Shown here one piece after another: positions 37,139 to 49,816 of a DNA stretch of 64,000 bases. The stretch comes from Balanoglossus misakiensis (taxonomy: Eukaryota; Hemichordata): assembly GCA_040954595.2 (NCBI GenBank), contig CM082586.2, positions 2,666,001 through 2,730,000 of the forward strand, written 5' to 3'. Numbering within the stretch: position 1 is the stretch's first letter; each line of letters opens with the position of its first letter. A model generated the notes under the pieces. The model ran no database searches. It was given only the letters and a program-made list of their open reading frames with translations, and had not been told where the DNA came from. Made by a program: the position numbers and the translations under genes.

Positions 37139-40100
37139 CTTCTTCGGAGATTATCAAATTGATTAGATCAAGAGATAAGGGAACCCGCGTTCTCTGTAGA
37201 CTGTGCGATGCCTGAAGTACTCCTGTATTGTCTATACAGTATGCTGTCCACGTCCGCTGTTGGGCCATTCATAATTCATGGTAACTGTTCAGTCATACCC
37301 GTCATGCACTGCCCATGGTTCTACTCCCTTTTTCCCGGGCTCATACTTTCGCTGTCCCCTCCCCCAGTCTCCCTCTCCCTCACTCAGTGTGTCTGCATGC
37401 GTTGTTTCAAATTTGCATACGGCGTTGTGACTGTTACATTTTTCTGACAGCCACTCGTTCGTGTTCCCTTCCCTTCCCCCCTCTCCTTCATTCCAGTTTC
37501 GTCCTGTGGTGCAATTGCTTGGTTAAATTAAAGTTGAAACACCGCTCGACGAATCAGCAAACTGACAGAGCATAGTGACCCCTTTGGTGACGTACACACT
37601 CAACAAAAACAGCCAACCTCGGTCATGTTCATGTTCAGGGCATATCAGTCAGTTTACAAGTCTTACAAGGTCAAGTGCATGCCTATTCGAGAAGGTGAAA
37701 CCGCACTTCCCCAATAAAGTATTAAAGTTCAATGTTGACATAACATGAAATACCACGTCACCGTGATAGAGAGTTTAGAATATTTTCATCTTCTCCAACA
37801 TCGTTAGATATTTGACACACGTTTACTATTCAGTAAATTTGCCATTAGGTAATTCAAATACAACTGTACCATTCCGGACAGGTGGTGAAGGGCCGGGGGT
37901 GACACATTAACGCTGTGAAATAACAATAGCTCATTGAAATTCGGGTTGACGTAATTCAAAGTTTGAGTTCTAATGTGCGTACTACGTTGTAGTCTGCGCC
38001 AAAATAGGTCAGCTTGCTCATTCTGTAAGTTATCCTGCTTTGATTGACATCAATTTGTATTTTTTTACAACTTCTACTTCATCGCACCTCCTAACAATGA
38101 GAGTTGTAATCATCGTTTAACTTGAGAATCAAGGCACACACATTCGACCCATTTTTATCGCCGCTTACAAAACAGTAACTTCATCCTCGATCGGGAAACT
38201 CGTTTACATTCATTAGATTATATTATCATTCTAAACAGAAAGGCCGGGTGACTTTCAAAAGGTCCATGTGCCAGCGCGTGTGCAAATGTCAATAGAACAG
38301 TTTTAAATGTTTTATCATCATGCAAAAAGCAAAAATAACATATCGAAATGACTCGGGTTTAAAATATTCACTTTAAGAAAAAAAAATGCAATTTCCGGTC
38401 ACAAAGCGGATATCGCGGATGTACAATAATTTTTTTCCGTAGTCCAATAACTAGCCCCCGGAAACGTGTTACATGTGAAAATGAAAAGCGGTGAGCTTTT
38501 GTGGCGGTAAATCAACATTCATGATTCAATGCCAGATCACACCGTCGCAGGTTGTGTATCGATCTCGATTGTTTATTCCGACAACGCTCCGGGTCTTTTG
38601 GCCTGGCGTTGAAGATAAATTTTGAGGCGTGCGGGGTACCCGAGCATCCCATAGGCTTATAAGGATAAACATAGGAAAGAGAGAGAGAAAAAAAACACAC
38701 ATGCTTGTGTAAGGCGAAATGATAGCGCCGTTCCTTCGGGAATACGCAAAGTGTCTTTACAAGCACTGAATGGGTAATTGTCTTGACCTTTGCATCGCCA
38801 TCCTTTGCATGACAACTGAAGACTATGACGTCAAAGAGACGCAGGTTGCCCCGGGAAACTGTCAGCTCTCCACATTGTCAGTCTGTGCAAGGTGTGCCGT
38901 GGTTTGAAGTACCCGGATGAGAGACCAAGGGTCAGTCTTGGCTTCTGATTTATTTATTACTGGTAATTCTATTAGTCACTTTATCAGTTGCTGACTTGAA
39001 CTGTGTACTGTATCCAAGCTAGAACCCTCCTCCCTCAATCATTTTCATCATACCAACATATACCTACCCAATTATCTACTATAGCTCCCACCCATTTATT
39101 CAACCACCTATACTGACCTTCCTAAATTCTGTCAAGATATGATTTATGTTTTATCGTGACACTGACCTGTACACTGTCAGCAAATCCAAGGATTTGTTTC
39201 AATATTAAATACAGGATGAATGATAGGTGTATTTGCCAGCCGTGTATACTTCTATATTATAGATGCTGACTTGTGTTTTCTATTGGTCGGTGTATATTTT
39301 AATCGCTTCCTTGTGTTCGATGGACGTTGAGATTCATCCAAGCCATCAAACCGAATGCAAATGTTTGCCGCTTGCGCCATCCTCCCGTTCATTTTGTACA
39401 CGATTGCATTGCTGTCTAACGCTTCGGTCTTACTCCCCTGGCGGAAAACGGATTACCGTCTTGTGTATTTTCAGTCTCTTTCGAACCATAAATAAGATTC
39501 TGTGTAAATATTCTTCCCGTCGAAAGTAAAATATCGCCCCCAACGGGGTGGTGTTTTTGCAAGATAGTGGTGAGCACGCCGCCCTTTCTGTTTGAGGGTA
39601 CATCCATAACAGATCCTGTCCATTAAACCTTAGTCCCAAGCGTCAACTTCTGATGCATATTTAGATGGTGCAGAGAATTCATTGAGGGCGAAGGTCTATT
39701 TGGTACACTTCTTCTAGTGTACAGGCAAATCCCTGACCAGGCTTAACTTGGCGCCGCAAGGGGGAAATATTTAACACACCAAACTGGACACTGCGTCGCG
39801 GGGAATAATCACGGCGGTAAATAGGTAGATGCGAATGAACCTGTGCGAATGTCTTTTTATTTACTTCAACTGAAAATGATATGCGTTAACTTCTCTTACA
39901 AATTAACATAAAAAAGACGTGAATTTGAAATGCAGTGTGTAATGCCATGGACTATTCAAGTATTTTGTGTGTATGATGAAATAGTCCCTGAGATTGCCAA
40001 CGGTCATGTCGCCATGTTGTGACGTCATAAGATACGGATGACTGACATGGCGTCGAGGTCACGTGTGTAAATGAATTCACTGTTATTGAACCCGCTTCCC

Positions 40101-40760
40101 ACCGCCTATTATACAGATATGTTAATGAAAACCTTCAATTATTGGGACATAGTGTTAATGTTCTCTCTTGTGACCTTCGACATGATCACATGACTTATTG
40201 AAACGCCGCCATATCAACTTGACATGATAAAACATTATTCCCGTATATAATAAGATTCATTGCCCACTGTGGACACGCAACTGTTTGTTTATTTTAATTA
40301 TAACACTTATCGCGTAATATGCAAAATTTGAAAAGAAACCCACGGATGTATATTTTACAATAATTATGTAGTAAATGGTATTCGTGTAAATATCCAACAC
40401 CTCGAATATAATTAAATTACATCATAAAAAACGTTTAAAAATATGCATATCAATTACGATAAATATGTAGTATCAAAGACAAAGGGCGATAAAGTACCCG
40501 TTATACCTAACTTGTTATAATGAAAGTAGGGGTTATATTTCTGGGGAAGATAAGGTAAACTGTGTGCGAGATCTCGCAGGATCTCGTGGAGTTCGGAAAA
40601 TGGTCTACTACAAGAGCCTGCTTCATTCTTGTGTTACATTGGGTTGTTAGGCCTCAACACGCAGGACACTTCTCTGACAAACCGATATGGTGCAATTGTT
40701 TAAAAACTTCTACATCAACATTTGTAAACACTTAAACATATTGTGATATATTAAATTTTT
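37139..40760. other. intergenic region between paralogues A and B
   Basis: No coding exon supported. It should hold the promoter of A (left side) and the 3' UTR of B (right side). Only AT-rich unique-looking sequence is seen. Confidence 0.5.
40288..40293 (-). terminator. possible polyadenylation signal, paralogue B
   Basis: TTTATT on the plus strand (AATAAA on minus), about 470 bases beyond the stop codon of gene B. Confidence 0.3.
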
Positions 40761-43700
40761 CTACACAGGCGTGGAGTCGCCGAAATCGTGTTTTGGCGCG
40801 GTTATCACTTCGCCTGATTTCTTCAGACACGGCTCTCTCTCCGGCCTCTGTTTGAGAGTGCGCACGCTGACCACGTTGATCTTCTCCAGTTTGCGCGGTT
40901 TGGGCTTGGTGCAGCAGCACACCAAGCAGACGACAAAAAGTGCCACCGTCGTTATGCCAATGAGGATGCTGAAGACGATGTCAAACATCGACATGTTGCT
41001 GAACGGTGCGGGGGCTGTAGCCGTAGCTGTTAATTGAAATAACGAGATAGTAGAAAGTTGTGAGCGTTTGACTGACTTGTGTTATTAGCAGGCGTAAGAT
41101 GCTCACTAAGTCGTGTTACATAATATACTAGTAGCTGCCACAGAGAATTTCTCAGGGCGTGGATAGGGTATGTATAGCTCCACAGGGCCGGTACAGCTGT
41201 GTAGGCACTAGACCAGTCTAAGAAACCGCTGCTTATACTCACTTAGCTCCTCGGGTCCGTCTTCGCCATCGCGTTGACACAATTCATCAGACTCGTCTAG
41301 TCCGGACTCGCAATCCCTAACCCCATCACAAACCTGTTCGTCTCTCAGTGTAGAGCCATCACAAACAAAATCGCATCCATTTTCTGGACAGAGAAAGTTA
41401 AAATTTACAAATTAAATTATGTCCATCAATCATATGTTATATAAACACACGCATTATGTTGTTACTGTCGTCGTTGGTGGTAGTGGTGGTGGTTTTGTTT
41501 TGCTGTTGTTGTTTTTTTGTTATAATACATGTAATGTCAACTCGTATGTGTTTTACCATTCCTATGCCTGTAATTTTCGTCACTTCCGTTGGGACAGTTG
41601 TCATTCTTGTCGCATAGCAACGATGAATCAATGCAGACGGGAAAGTCGACAGTTTCGAGGCAACTAAAACAGTCATCTGTGAAAGAAAAATAACGATTCT
41701 TGTAATTTAAGACGGATATTATATTGAACACGGTATAAGTGTCTGAAAACATTGTACCCCCTAGGTTAGCATTGCCATACCTGCAGAGCGCCTCCACTGA
41801 GTCAACTCGAGCAACACTTTTGTTTTTTGTATCTTAACACTCACCGGAGACGGTGTTCCTGAAGGCTGTGAACTGAACTGTCAACACAAGTGGCCCAGCC
41901 ATGTCCGGGTCTGATTCCACCTGGAGAGTGAGTGTATTGCCAACACTGTAGAATGGCAGAAGCGTTAGATCCGCGGCGTCCTCAGCGTCACTGCATAGAC
42001 TGATACGCGGTTCCATTCCCGCGGCTGTCGGCGTGGATTGGGCGGAGGGGTCGTCCGCGTTTGAGTCGGAGACTGATAGATAGACGTTCGAGCATTGGCT
42101 GCCCCCGCTGTCCAGTACCAGGGTGGTACTTTTCACCTGAATAGCGATTCTCTCGCCTTCTTTGACGGTGAAGTCGACCGAACACTTGGCGGCGCTCGAG
42201 GAGTCCGCGGGTAAATTGAAATTGATCACTCCCGAGGGATTGGTGCTGTCTATGGTCACTGGACCACCTGAGCAATCGCCTACAGTTACTGTAACATACA
42301 AAAAGTACCATTCATGAATATTTGGACTTTTGCACTTACCTTTGGTGCAATATGTGCACAGTCAGCTGTGTTATAGTTGAAAATTGAATTTAAGTCCGGA
42401 CTTGAATTAAAAGGTTATAGATACTGGGGCTTTAAATGGTGCCGGTTACCATGGAAGGCGAAACTTACCTTGGCCAGCATGTGATTGTGTGAGATTGTAC
42501 ACTGCATTGCGAATATTTGACCAATGAACTGCAGGCAATATATTTGCCTTCCTTACTATTTATATCTAAACTATTTTTGAATTTCATAATGGCAACAGAT
42601 TGCATTGTTTCTGACACTTACAGCAAAGCGAATCTGTTGTGAATTGTCCATTGACAGCGGGCGCTGTCTAAAATAAAACCGTTAACGCAAACCTAACTAT
42701 AAAAAAGTGAGATTGGCTACATGCATGTAATCATTACCACGACTATGATTCCAATATGGTCGTTACAGATGGTAGAGTTTATTGGGGAGATCTGACATGA
42801 CTATTTTTAGATGCGTTCTGTACATGCATGTACAAACAATTTGTACAACTGTATCATTATCATTTAAATATACTAGTTTTGCCAGAAACGACGCGTTGAA
42901 GACGCGAACATCGAGGACGTCTTATCCGACAGTGCGCGTCTATAAATCAAAGCATTTTGTCATCCCGGCCTGAAACATTGATGATTCAGGGCACAAATTT
43001 AACACACGGTTGTGGTAAATAATGAATTATCGCATACACAAGAGCTCAGTCTGTCGGAGCATGCCGTAATGGATTGCAAACAACTGTCGCCGTTCTCGTC
43101 CTATTATTGTATTGCATTGTGATGTTCTGGGTGCGCGTGGTACAGCTTAATTCTAAATATGGTCTACAGACTGTAATTTCACTTGTCATTCGAATTAAAG
43201 ACGCGAGGATTTGCCCCCCCCCCCAAAAAAAAAAAATGTGCCAATATTTCACTTGCAGAGTGTCACCATTTGGTAAACTTTCCTATGATCCGGGGTCGCA
43301 AAATTCGTGACCTTTATAATTTCATATGCGGAGCATGTAGCCCCGATAATAGGATTCACGAAGACTGAGCGAGCGGTGATCCTCTCTAGTGATATGTGCT
43401 CTATCGATGTTCTGTTTGGCTTTTGTTAAAGGGTTTATCTTCATATATATATTAGAGAGTCGTGTGCCTAGCAACAGAAATCCTGGTCTGGGGACTAGAA
43501 AATCGTCTTTGTTTTCTCTGATTTGTCTTCTGTTCGCGGCGCAATCGGTCGTTCAGTACAAGCGGAGAATCCGCCGGGATCTGTGTGAGAAACTTTGCGC
43601 TGATGAATGCAAATACGCGTGTTGTGTCTTTCAAGTTGACCTGGTGGGTCTGGGAACATAAAATTAATGCAAATGTGAACTACAAGTGATGATTGAATTA

Positions 43701-44434
43701 CTGAGAATGAAACAATTTTCCGGGACGCTGTAGTCTTGGAGAAGCTCTTTCTGAAAGTATACAAATTGACACTGAATGTTTAAATGGAGACAAATTGACA
43801 TGTATTAAGTGTCCACACGTATGCTTGTTCTGCGACGGCTATTTTGAATGCGCATTTAATTGCAGTATAGTTTTTTTACACATTCGGAAAAAAGACGCTA
43901 TTTTAATATCACTGGATAAAAACAATCGCAGTCTGAGAGACCAACTCAATAGAGTCGTAATGCCTGGTTTGGAGTGACTGCCCTGCAAATTGAACTATCT
44001 TGATATTATTACGGGTCTCGCGACTGCACGTGCTTAATATGCCAATGAAAATGCGACACCCTAATGACATCTACTCTTCTGACATTGAAATTTCAGTGTC
44101 TGGACATTTCAATATTATTTTCAACGCGTCGTGATAATTGCGCTACTCTCAGTTCCCATCAATTCGCAGTTCATCTGACCCTTGGTTGGATTTCAAAAAT
44201 ATGGACATGATGGGTTGACGACAATATGTGATGCAGTGTTGAGCCGACAAACTATATATATTGTGCCAATTTGGGAATACTGGGAAACAGCTGCTGCCAT
44301 GTCATTTTCTGGATGAGACTTTAACTTGATTTTCATGAGAAAAAGAATGTCCACTTACCGTATTCGTACTGAGCATTTGATGTCATAAAATTGCAAAGTG
44401 TGGCGGCGATCAGTATTCCATAAATAAGATTCAT
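40761..44434 (-). CDS. type I membrane CUB-LDLa-LDLa receptor, paralogue B
   Basis: Exons (minus strand): 44434-44359 signal peptide (MNLIYGILIAATLCNFMTSNA), 42288-41845 CUB-like, 41676-41557 LDLa-1, 41383-41243 LDLa-2, 41026-40761 transmembrane and tail. All introns are phase 1; total 348 residues. The CUB-like domain has four cysteines. LDLa-1 (DDCFSCLE start, CPNGSDE calcium motif) has five cysteines and no sixth. LDLa-2 (GCDFVC start, LDESDELC end) has five and lacks the third. The transmembrane segment IVFSILIGITTVALFVVCLV is followed by CCC, a likely palmitoylation site, and a basic tail of about 50 residues ending STPV, which fits a class I PDZ-binding motif. Two E-boxes and a DR1-like site lie about 0.35-0.45 kb upstream. 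Ligand and role are unknown. Confidence 0.86.
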
Positions 44435-44749
44435 AGTGGACGCTTTTCGGCTTGGGTCCTCCAATTAAACTGGCCACCGTGAAAAACACGACCCGACGAT
44501 GACAAACTAGGGCGGTGTTTTGCTCCAACAAGTGGTTACGTCATTCAACCGTTTCTCCTGCATTCGGCATTGTGCTGGCAGGCTGGATGTCACTAAATTT
44601 GCGGCCGATCAATCCAAAAATTCAACATGTGTTACGCGTTGTATAAACGCATCTGCACCAAATTTGCATATATTAATGAGAAAGAGTGTGCGCGACCGAT
44701 AGCTTAATACAGACAAGGTTGACGGCCGGGGCGTGCGGCGCATCCACAT

Positions 44750-44875
44750 ACGTGAAAGGCACCCTGTTCTAGAAGATGTGATACTCCACGCCTTTCACGT
44801 GACAAAAACATAAATCGGATGGTTTGGTACGTATCACGTGACTTTGCAATGATCCTCCACGGAGGTCAAAGGTAA
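44750..44875 (-). promoter_or_regulatory. candidate upstream control region of paralogue B
   Basis: An 11-base perfect inverted repeat (ACGTGAAAGGC at 44750-44760, GCCTTTCACGT at 44790-44800) overlaps a CACGTG E-box at 44796-44801. A second E-box, TCACGTGAC, has its core at 44835-44840. A DR1-like AGGTCA-A-AGGTAA lies at 44863-44875. These are 0.3-0.45 kb upstream of the start codon of B. TCACGTGAC is the bHLH-zip (USF/MITF/TFEB type) site. Function is inferred. Confidence 0.3.
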
Positions 44876-46908
44876 CCACGGGCAACATGCAAAGCAATTG
44901 TTTTAATACTGGTACTATTTTAAGTGCAGTAATAGATGCCCCTTTAAAACATATACATCATTTCTCGTGTCAGGTGTGAAATGTATTCAAAAAGATCAAA
45001 CAAGGTCGCAAAAAACATGAATAGGTTAAAAATAATATTATTCTGTAACACAGGCAGTAGGATCATGGGATTTTAAATGCAGCCACTCACCGCACGACAG
45101 CACAGGTCAAAATTCATTTTTTATGCGAGATGCATATAACAATGAACACTATAAGCCTCCTTGTCGTCGTGTGATTTACACTGTATTCTCCTTTGTACAT
45201 GTCGTCTTCTCCCCTTGCACGTTTATGATTTGCCGCTGTAGGCGCTCATGACGTATATCAGCTGAGATTGTATAGGCTGCTCGATACTATTGTATGAAAC
45301 CCTCCAGCTGATTTCAGCAGCTGACACTTTCTTCATTGACGCAGCTTACATGAGCCCAGAATGTACCTTGAATGTTCTCAAATTACCTGTTCGTGGTTTG
45401 TTAGAAATCGACTCACATTGATATCCTTGGCCTATAGGAACTGCCTTTGTGCTCAAGATGCGTTTCAAATACTCTGTCAGACACTGTATTTCATTCCCAT
45501 TGGCATTCGCACATGAATAAGCAATGATTTAGTCGTGTGAAACCCGCACTGTGCCAGAGGGTTGTGTTAATGCGTTTTGGTTAAATAAAATCTTCGACAC
45601 CTTTGCTTTACATCGCACGGACGCCCCTATGTCTGCCCGAACATAATAGGCCTAATACTTCAAATTGTGAAGTAAAATTATCACAATGCCGACTATGTAT
45701 TATAGCGTTTCACGTGAAGATAAACAGCTTTCAATACGCCACGTCAGAGAAAATGTCTTTCGTCGCTTTCATGGTTTCTGTGGCGATTCCATCAAGTTCA
45801 CAGTGGGTAGTCATGGCAACAGACTCTTCCTCAGCTATAATTTGATTGGTCTCTCAGTTTCTGATCATTTTCAACCGAGTTCACGACAGGACTACGCTTC
45901 GGATATGTTGAGGGCGCTGTTTATTGTAGTACGTACAAGCTCCCGGTACAGTCTACAGCATGTCTTGGTATGTCTTGGCTAGGATGATGAAGCCCTCTAA
46001 ATTGAACTCTATCAGCGTCTAAATAATACTCTAAGAATCTATTGACTTGTTGACAATATCAGTGATAAACACGCATGCACGTACGCTCCGTACATATCTT
46101 GAGTAAAGTGCCAACGAACTTACAAACTCACCCGGAAGCGATTTCCACGCGTCCCTAGATGTCGGGGTATTTTGCATTTTAAAATCAAGCAGTAATAACC
46201 ATATTCCGCGTCATTTAAGGTAAGATTTGCTCTTTAAATCGATATATTTGAACGGAAAAATATTTTTCCTCATAATATGAACCTAAATCTGGGCGGTTAA
46301 GCGTCAGTGGTGAATTCGTAGGGTTTTATTTAGTCGTGGCGAATGCCCTACAAACAAAGGCGTCCCTCCCGCATAAAATACTGGCTGCTGTCTGAATCGT
46401 TTGATTATTGAAAAGCACCATCCGCTAGCGAGCGTTACTTCTTTACCTGGTGCAAAATTCAAGGTCAGTGATGTCTTTAGATATCGCCAAGCCTAAAGAC
46501 ACATACATTCCGACGAAATGGGACGACTAGGTGCATTTGTTGGTCTTTTCAAAAGCTGTTTTACGGACGGCCCGCATCAACGTTTACGCGCATATACATG
46601 TACGCACGGTGTTATGATGGGCGTTAATATGCAGCAAAGCAAACGGGAGAATGTGACGGTGAGGAAGGCAAACTTCGTGTTTGCTGTTGATTTTTACATT
46701 GTTGTTTTCAAGTTTATTGTTTAATTAATGTGGGTGTTTTCTTTCTGTTATGAAATGTACATGTATTTCCACCTGTCAGCTCATGTATGTATTTCACGCA
46801 AGATCAAGATGAATGTGTACATATTTGTGCCATGATGAGTTATCAGCAGTTAGTTTCAATGGCTGTGCCATTATCAGTTTTTCTCATGCTATTTTTTTTT
46901 TCTTGCAG
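44876..46908. other. divergent intergenic region, paralogue B and zinc-finger gene
   Basis: No coding exon supported. It presumably carries the zinc-finger promoter and its 5' non-coding exon, since an acceptor (TTTCTTGCAG ending 46908) opens the first coding exon. A donor-like AAG|GTAAGA at 46219-46220 could end that 5' exon. Confidence 0.4.
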
Positions 46909-46940
46909 ATAGACTGTCTACATACTCCCTCCATTTCAGC

Positions 46941-49816
46941 ATGGAACCTGCAATTGCAGGCCACCAGGAAACAGAGCCTGTGGTGCCTGCAGAAAGACAT
47001 GGAGCGGGCAGTGAAGTCACAGAGCAACAGAGTCTTCCCCCTGAAGCGAGAAACTTGTTGCTCTTGCATTCCGCCGGCTCCGTGGCCCAAACGGCCGACC
47101 CAAGCTCAGCTCAAACTGAGACAGCACCATCGGAGGTTAATATGGAATCTGTCAAGGATCAGACAGGGCCAGTGGAATCGAACGAATCACACAGCCAGTT
47201 GCCAGACAAAGAATCTGATTCAGAGGCTGCCAATGTACAGATTCAATCAGAGGGAAGCGATCTGTCATCGGACGTGCATGACATGTCAGTCAAGCAGGAG
47301 GAAAAGCCTTCGAAATCGATGCTGCGTGCCAGTCAAGAAGAAAGCAGAGAGATGGTGATCAGTGAAATGAAACGCAATCTCATCAAAATGGTGAGTGATT
47401 ACCCCAGTACACTGTTGTGTCATCAGAAACATGATTTCATCTTTAAAGGAGGAGGGTCATGTGAACTGCACGTGTAACCGTGGTGAACTTTGTAAACAGG
47501 AGAGTTGCACATGATTGCTGATTGCTTTTAAATGTGTGGGTTTTCTTTACTCGATTTTAGGGTTATAACCTGGCCAATCAGATGGGTTTCAGCATATTCA
47601 TCAAGGTGGTTGATGTGACCGGCAGCAGTGAATATTACGGAACCAGAGATCTGCTTCGGTCTTTCCACAGCTCTGGGCTCAAAGTTGAGGCGAGCGACGT
47701 AGCGTTGAGTGGAAGAACCGCTGTGCCCATTAGAAAAGCGAAACTGCGAGAAAGGGTCTTTGATAGTGATGACGATGATAGTTATGATGATGATGATGAT
47801 GATGGTTACGATGACTGTGGCAGGGTGGAGGACACTGATGAAGAGTACAGGCCAACTTCACCCACAGAAGAATGTGATGGCTCTGACACAACAGGTAAGC
47901 ACGAAAAATTCTGCTTGCTTATGAGCTCTAGCTATTTAATATGTTCATTCGCGATTGAAGTAGTTTAATGTTGATCACACTGTTCACCCACACCTGGTCA
48001 TACATGTATTTTGTTCATTATTTCCGTAGAGGTCAACCATGGAGAAAAATCCGACATGCCACAGGAAGACCCTGAGAGTGGCCAGCACGCTGCACACTCA
48101 AATGACAACAATCAACAAGCGGCTTCTGGGGCTGTACAGACTGAAATTGAAGATGATTCTGTAGAAGCCCGCGTCTCAGCGGTCAGTGAGGCGATCCTTG
48201 ATCAGCAAAAGAATGTCCAGGTAGGTTCGCCAGCCGGCTCTGGGAGAAAAAGGAAACGAAAAGCAGAACATCCCATGAAGATTAAAGTGAACCTTCCTCC
48301 AAAGAAAAGGAAGATCTCAGTTCCCGCGGCAACTCGCAAGAAGACGACCGGGAGAGCGTGGAGGCCGGGCATGCGAGGGCGCCCTCCCAAGTACGTCACG
48401 GAGAGGAAGCCCCCGAAAGCGAAGGAGGTAAAGAAGCCGGCAGAAAAGAAAAAGGTGGAGAAGAAGGAACCGAGCCAGCCTAAGGAGAAGAAGACGCACA
48501 CCCGGTTGAAGAAGATGTCGTGCCAACACTGCGAGAAGGAGTTCCGCGACAAGTGGCATCTGAACCGGCACGAGCGTTCGCACACCGGGGAGAAACCTTT
48601 TGTTTGCAACGACTGCGGCAAAGCGTTCAGTTCCTCCACCCACTTCAAGGAGCACCAGATGCGACACCAGGGCAAGCGGGACTGGGTCTGCGAGTTGTGT
48701 AGCCGCGATTTCTACTTCCGCGCCGACCTGCAGGAGCACATCAAGAAGGTGCATGTGAGCGGGAAGGGTCACTCCTGCGCGCACTGCGGGAAAGCCTTCT
48801 CGCAGGAGTCGCAGCTGAAAGTCCACGAGGAGGCGCACATTCCCGACGAGGAAAAGGGCCTGGTGTGTATCATATGCGGCGACAAATTCGCCCACGTCAT
48901 CAGCTTCTCCAGGCATCACCGGAACGTGCACGGCGCGCCCACGTACCTGTGCCCCTTCTGCGATAAAGGCTATCCGTCTTACGGAAACCTGAAGAATCAC
49001 CTCGGCAGTCACACCGGAAGCAAACCCTTCCAGTGCGACCAATGCGGGAAAACCTATTCCTCGGAAGGCGGACTGAAGTGGCATCAGGTCATCCACTTGC
49101 AGGGGAAGACATTCGAGTGCTCGCTCTGCGACATGAAATTTTTCCGAAACATTGACCTGACGAAGCACTTGACCGTGCACACCACCGAGAAGCAGTACGT
49201 GTGCGAGATGTGCGGGGCGCAGTTCAAGCGCATCCACAGCCTGACCAAACACCAGCAGCGGCACATGGGGGTGGTGCTGCGGCCGTACAAGTGCGGCGAC
49301 TGCGGCAAGGCCTTCGACACCACGGCGCACCTCAAACGCCACGTCCAAATCCATTCGGGCGATAAACCTTACGAGTGTGGGGGCTGCGGCAAACGCTTCA
49401 ACCGCAAGGACAACCTGCGCACGCACATGAAAGTGCACGAGTCGGGCAACCAGTCGAAGAAGGCCAAGATTCCCAAGCATAAAGTGCGCGTGGCGCGTCC
49501 CATGACCGAGCAGCAGAAAGACGAATCGGACACCGACGTCTCCGAGGATGATTACACCAGCGAGAGCGAGACGGAGACCCCGATCAGTCCACCTCCCCCG
49601 CAGGAGTTTCACTCGTACTCGGCTCCAGCAACTGACCTCTACGGACACCAGATTCCCCAACCGCAGCTTCAACCACAACCGCAGGCCCACGATCAGCTCA
49701 ACCAACACGTCGACCCGCACGCCCAACCACCCATCATTCCATCCCAAATGCACTCTGGCGCAATCGCAGAAGCCGTGCAAAGTCTTCGAACAATCCAGTG
49801 GTCCCATATTTCATAA
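46941..49816 (+). CDS. C2H2 zinc-finger transcription factor, 11 fingers
   Basis: Three coding exons: 46941-47390, 47561-47894 and 48030-49816 (phases 0 and 1), encoding 856 residues. The first 260 residues are Ser/Glu-rich with an aspartate run (SYDDDDDDGYDD). A basic stretch with GRKRKRK (probable nuclear localisation) and an RGRPPK AT-hook-like motif near residue 375 follows. Eleven C2H2 fingers run from about 425 to 731 (CQHC, CNDC, CELC, CAHC, CIIC, CPFC, CDQC, CSLC, CEMC, CGDC, CGGC). A canonical TGEKPF linker joins fingers 1-2 and related ones (TGSKPF, SGDKPY) join 6-7 and 10-11; other linkers are irregular. The tail is acidic, then Pro/Gln/His-rich. There is no KRAB, BTB or SCAN domain. 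It should be a nuclear DNA-binding regulator; the target is unknown. The finger exon is much more GC-rich than its surroundings. The ATG at 46941 is the first in the exon after the acceptor. Confidence 0.93.

Noticed and set aside
43214-43236. C11 followed by A12.
   Set aside because: Low-complexity sequence only; no target duplication or retroposed body identified next to it.
48317-49807. A 496-codon frame on the minus strand.
   Set aside because: Mirror of the GC-rich zinc-finger exon. Composition is Leu/Val/Arg-rich as expected for an antisense shadow.
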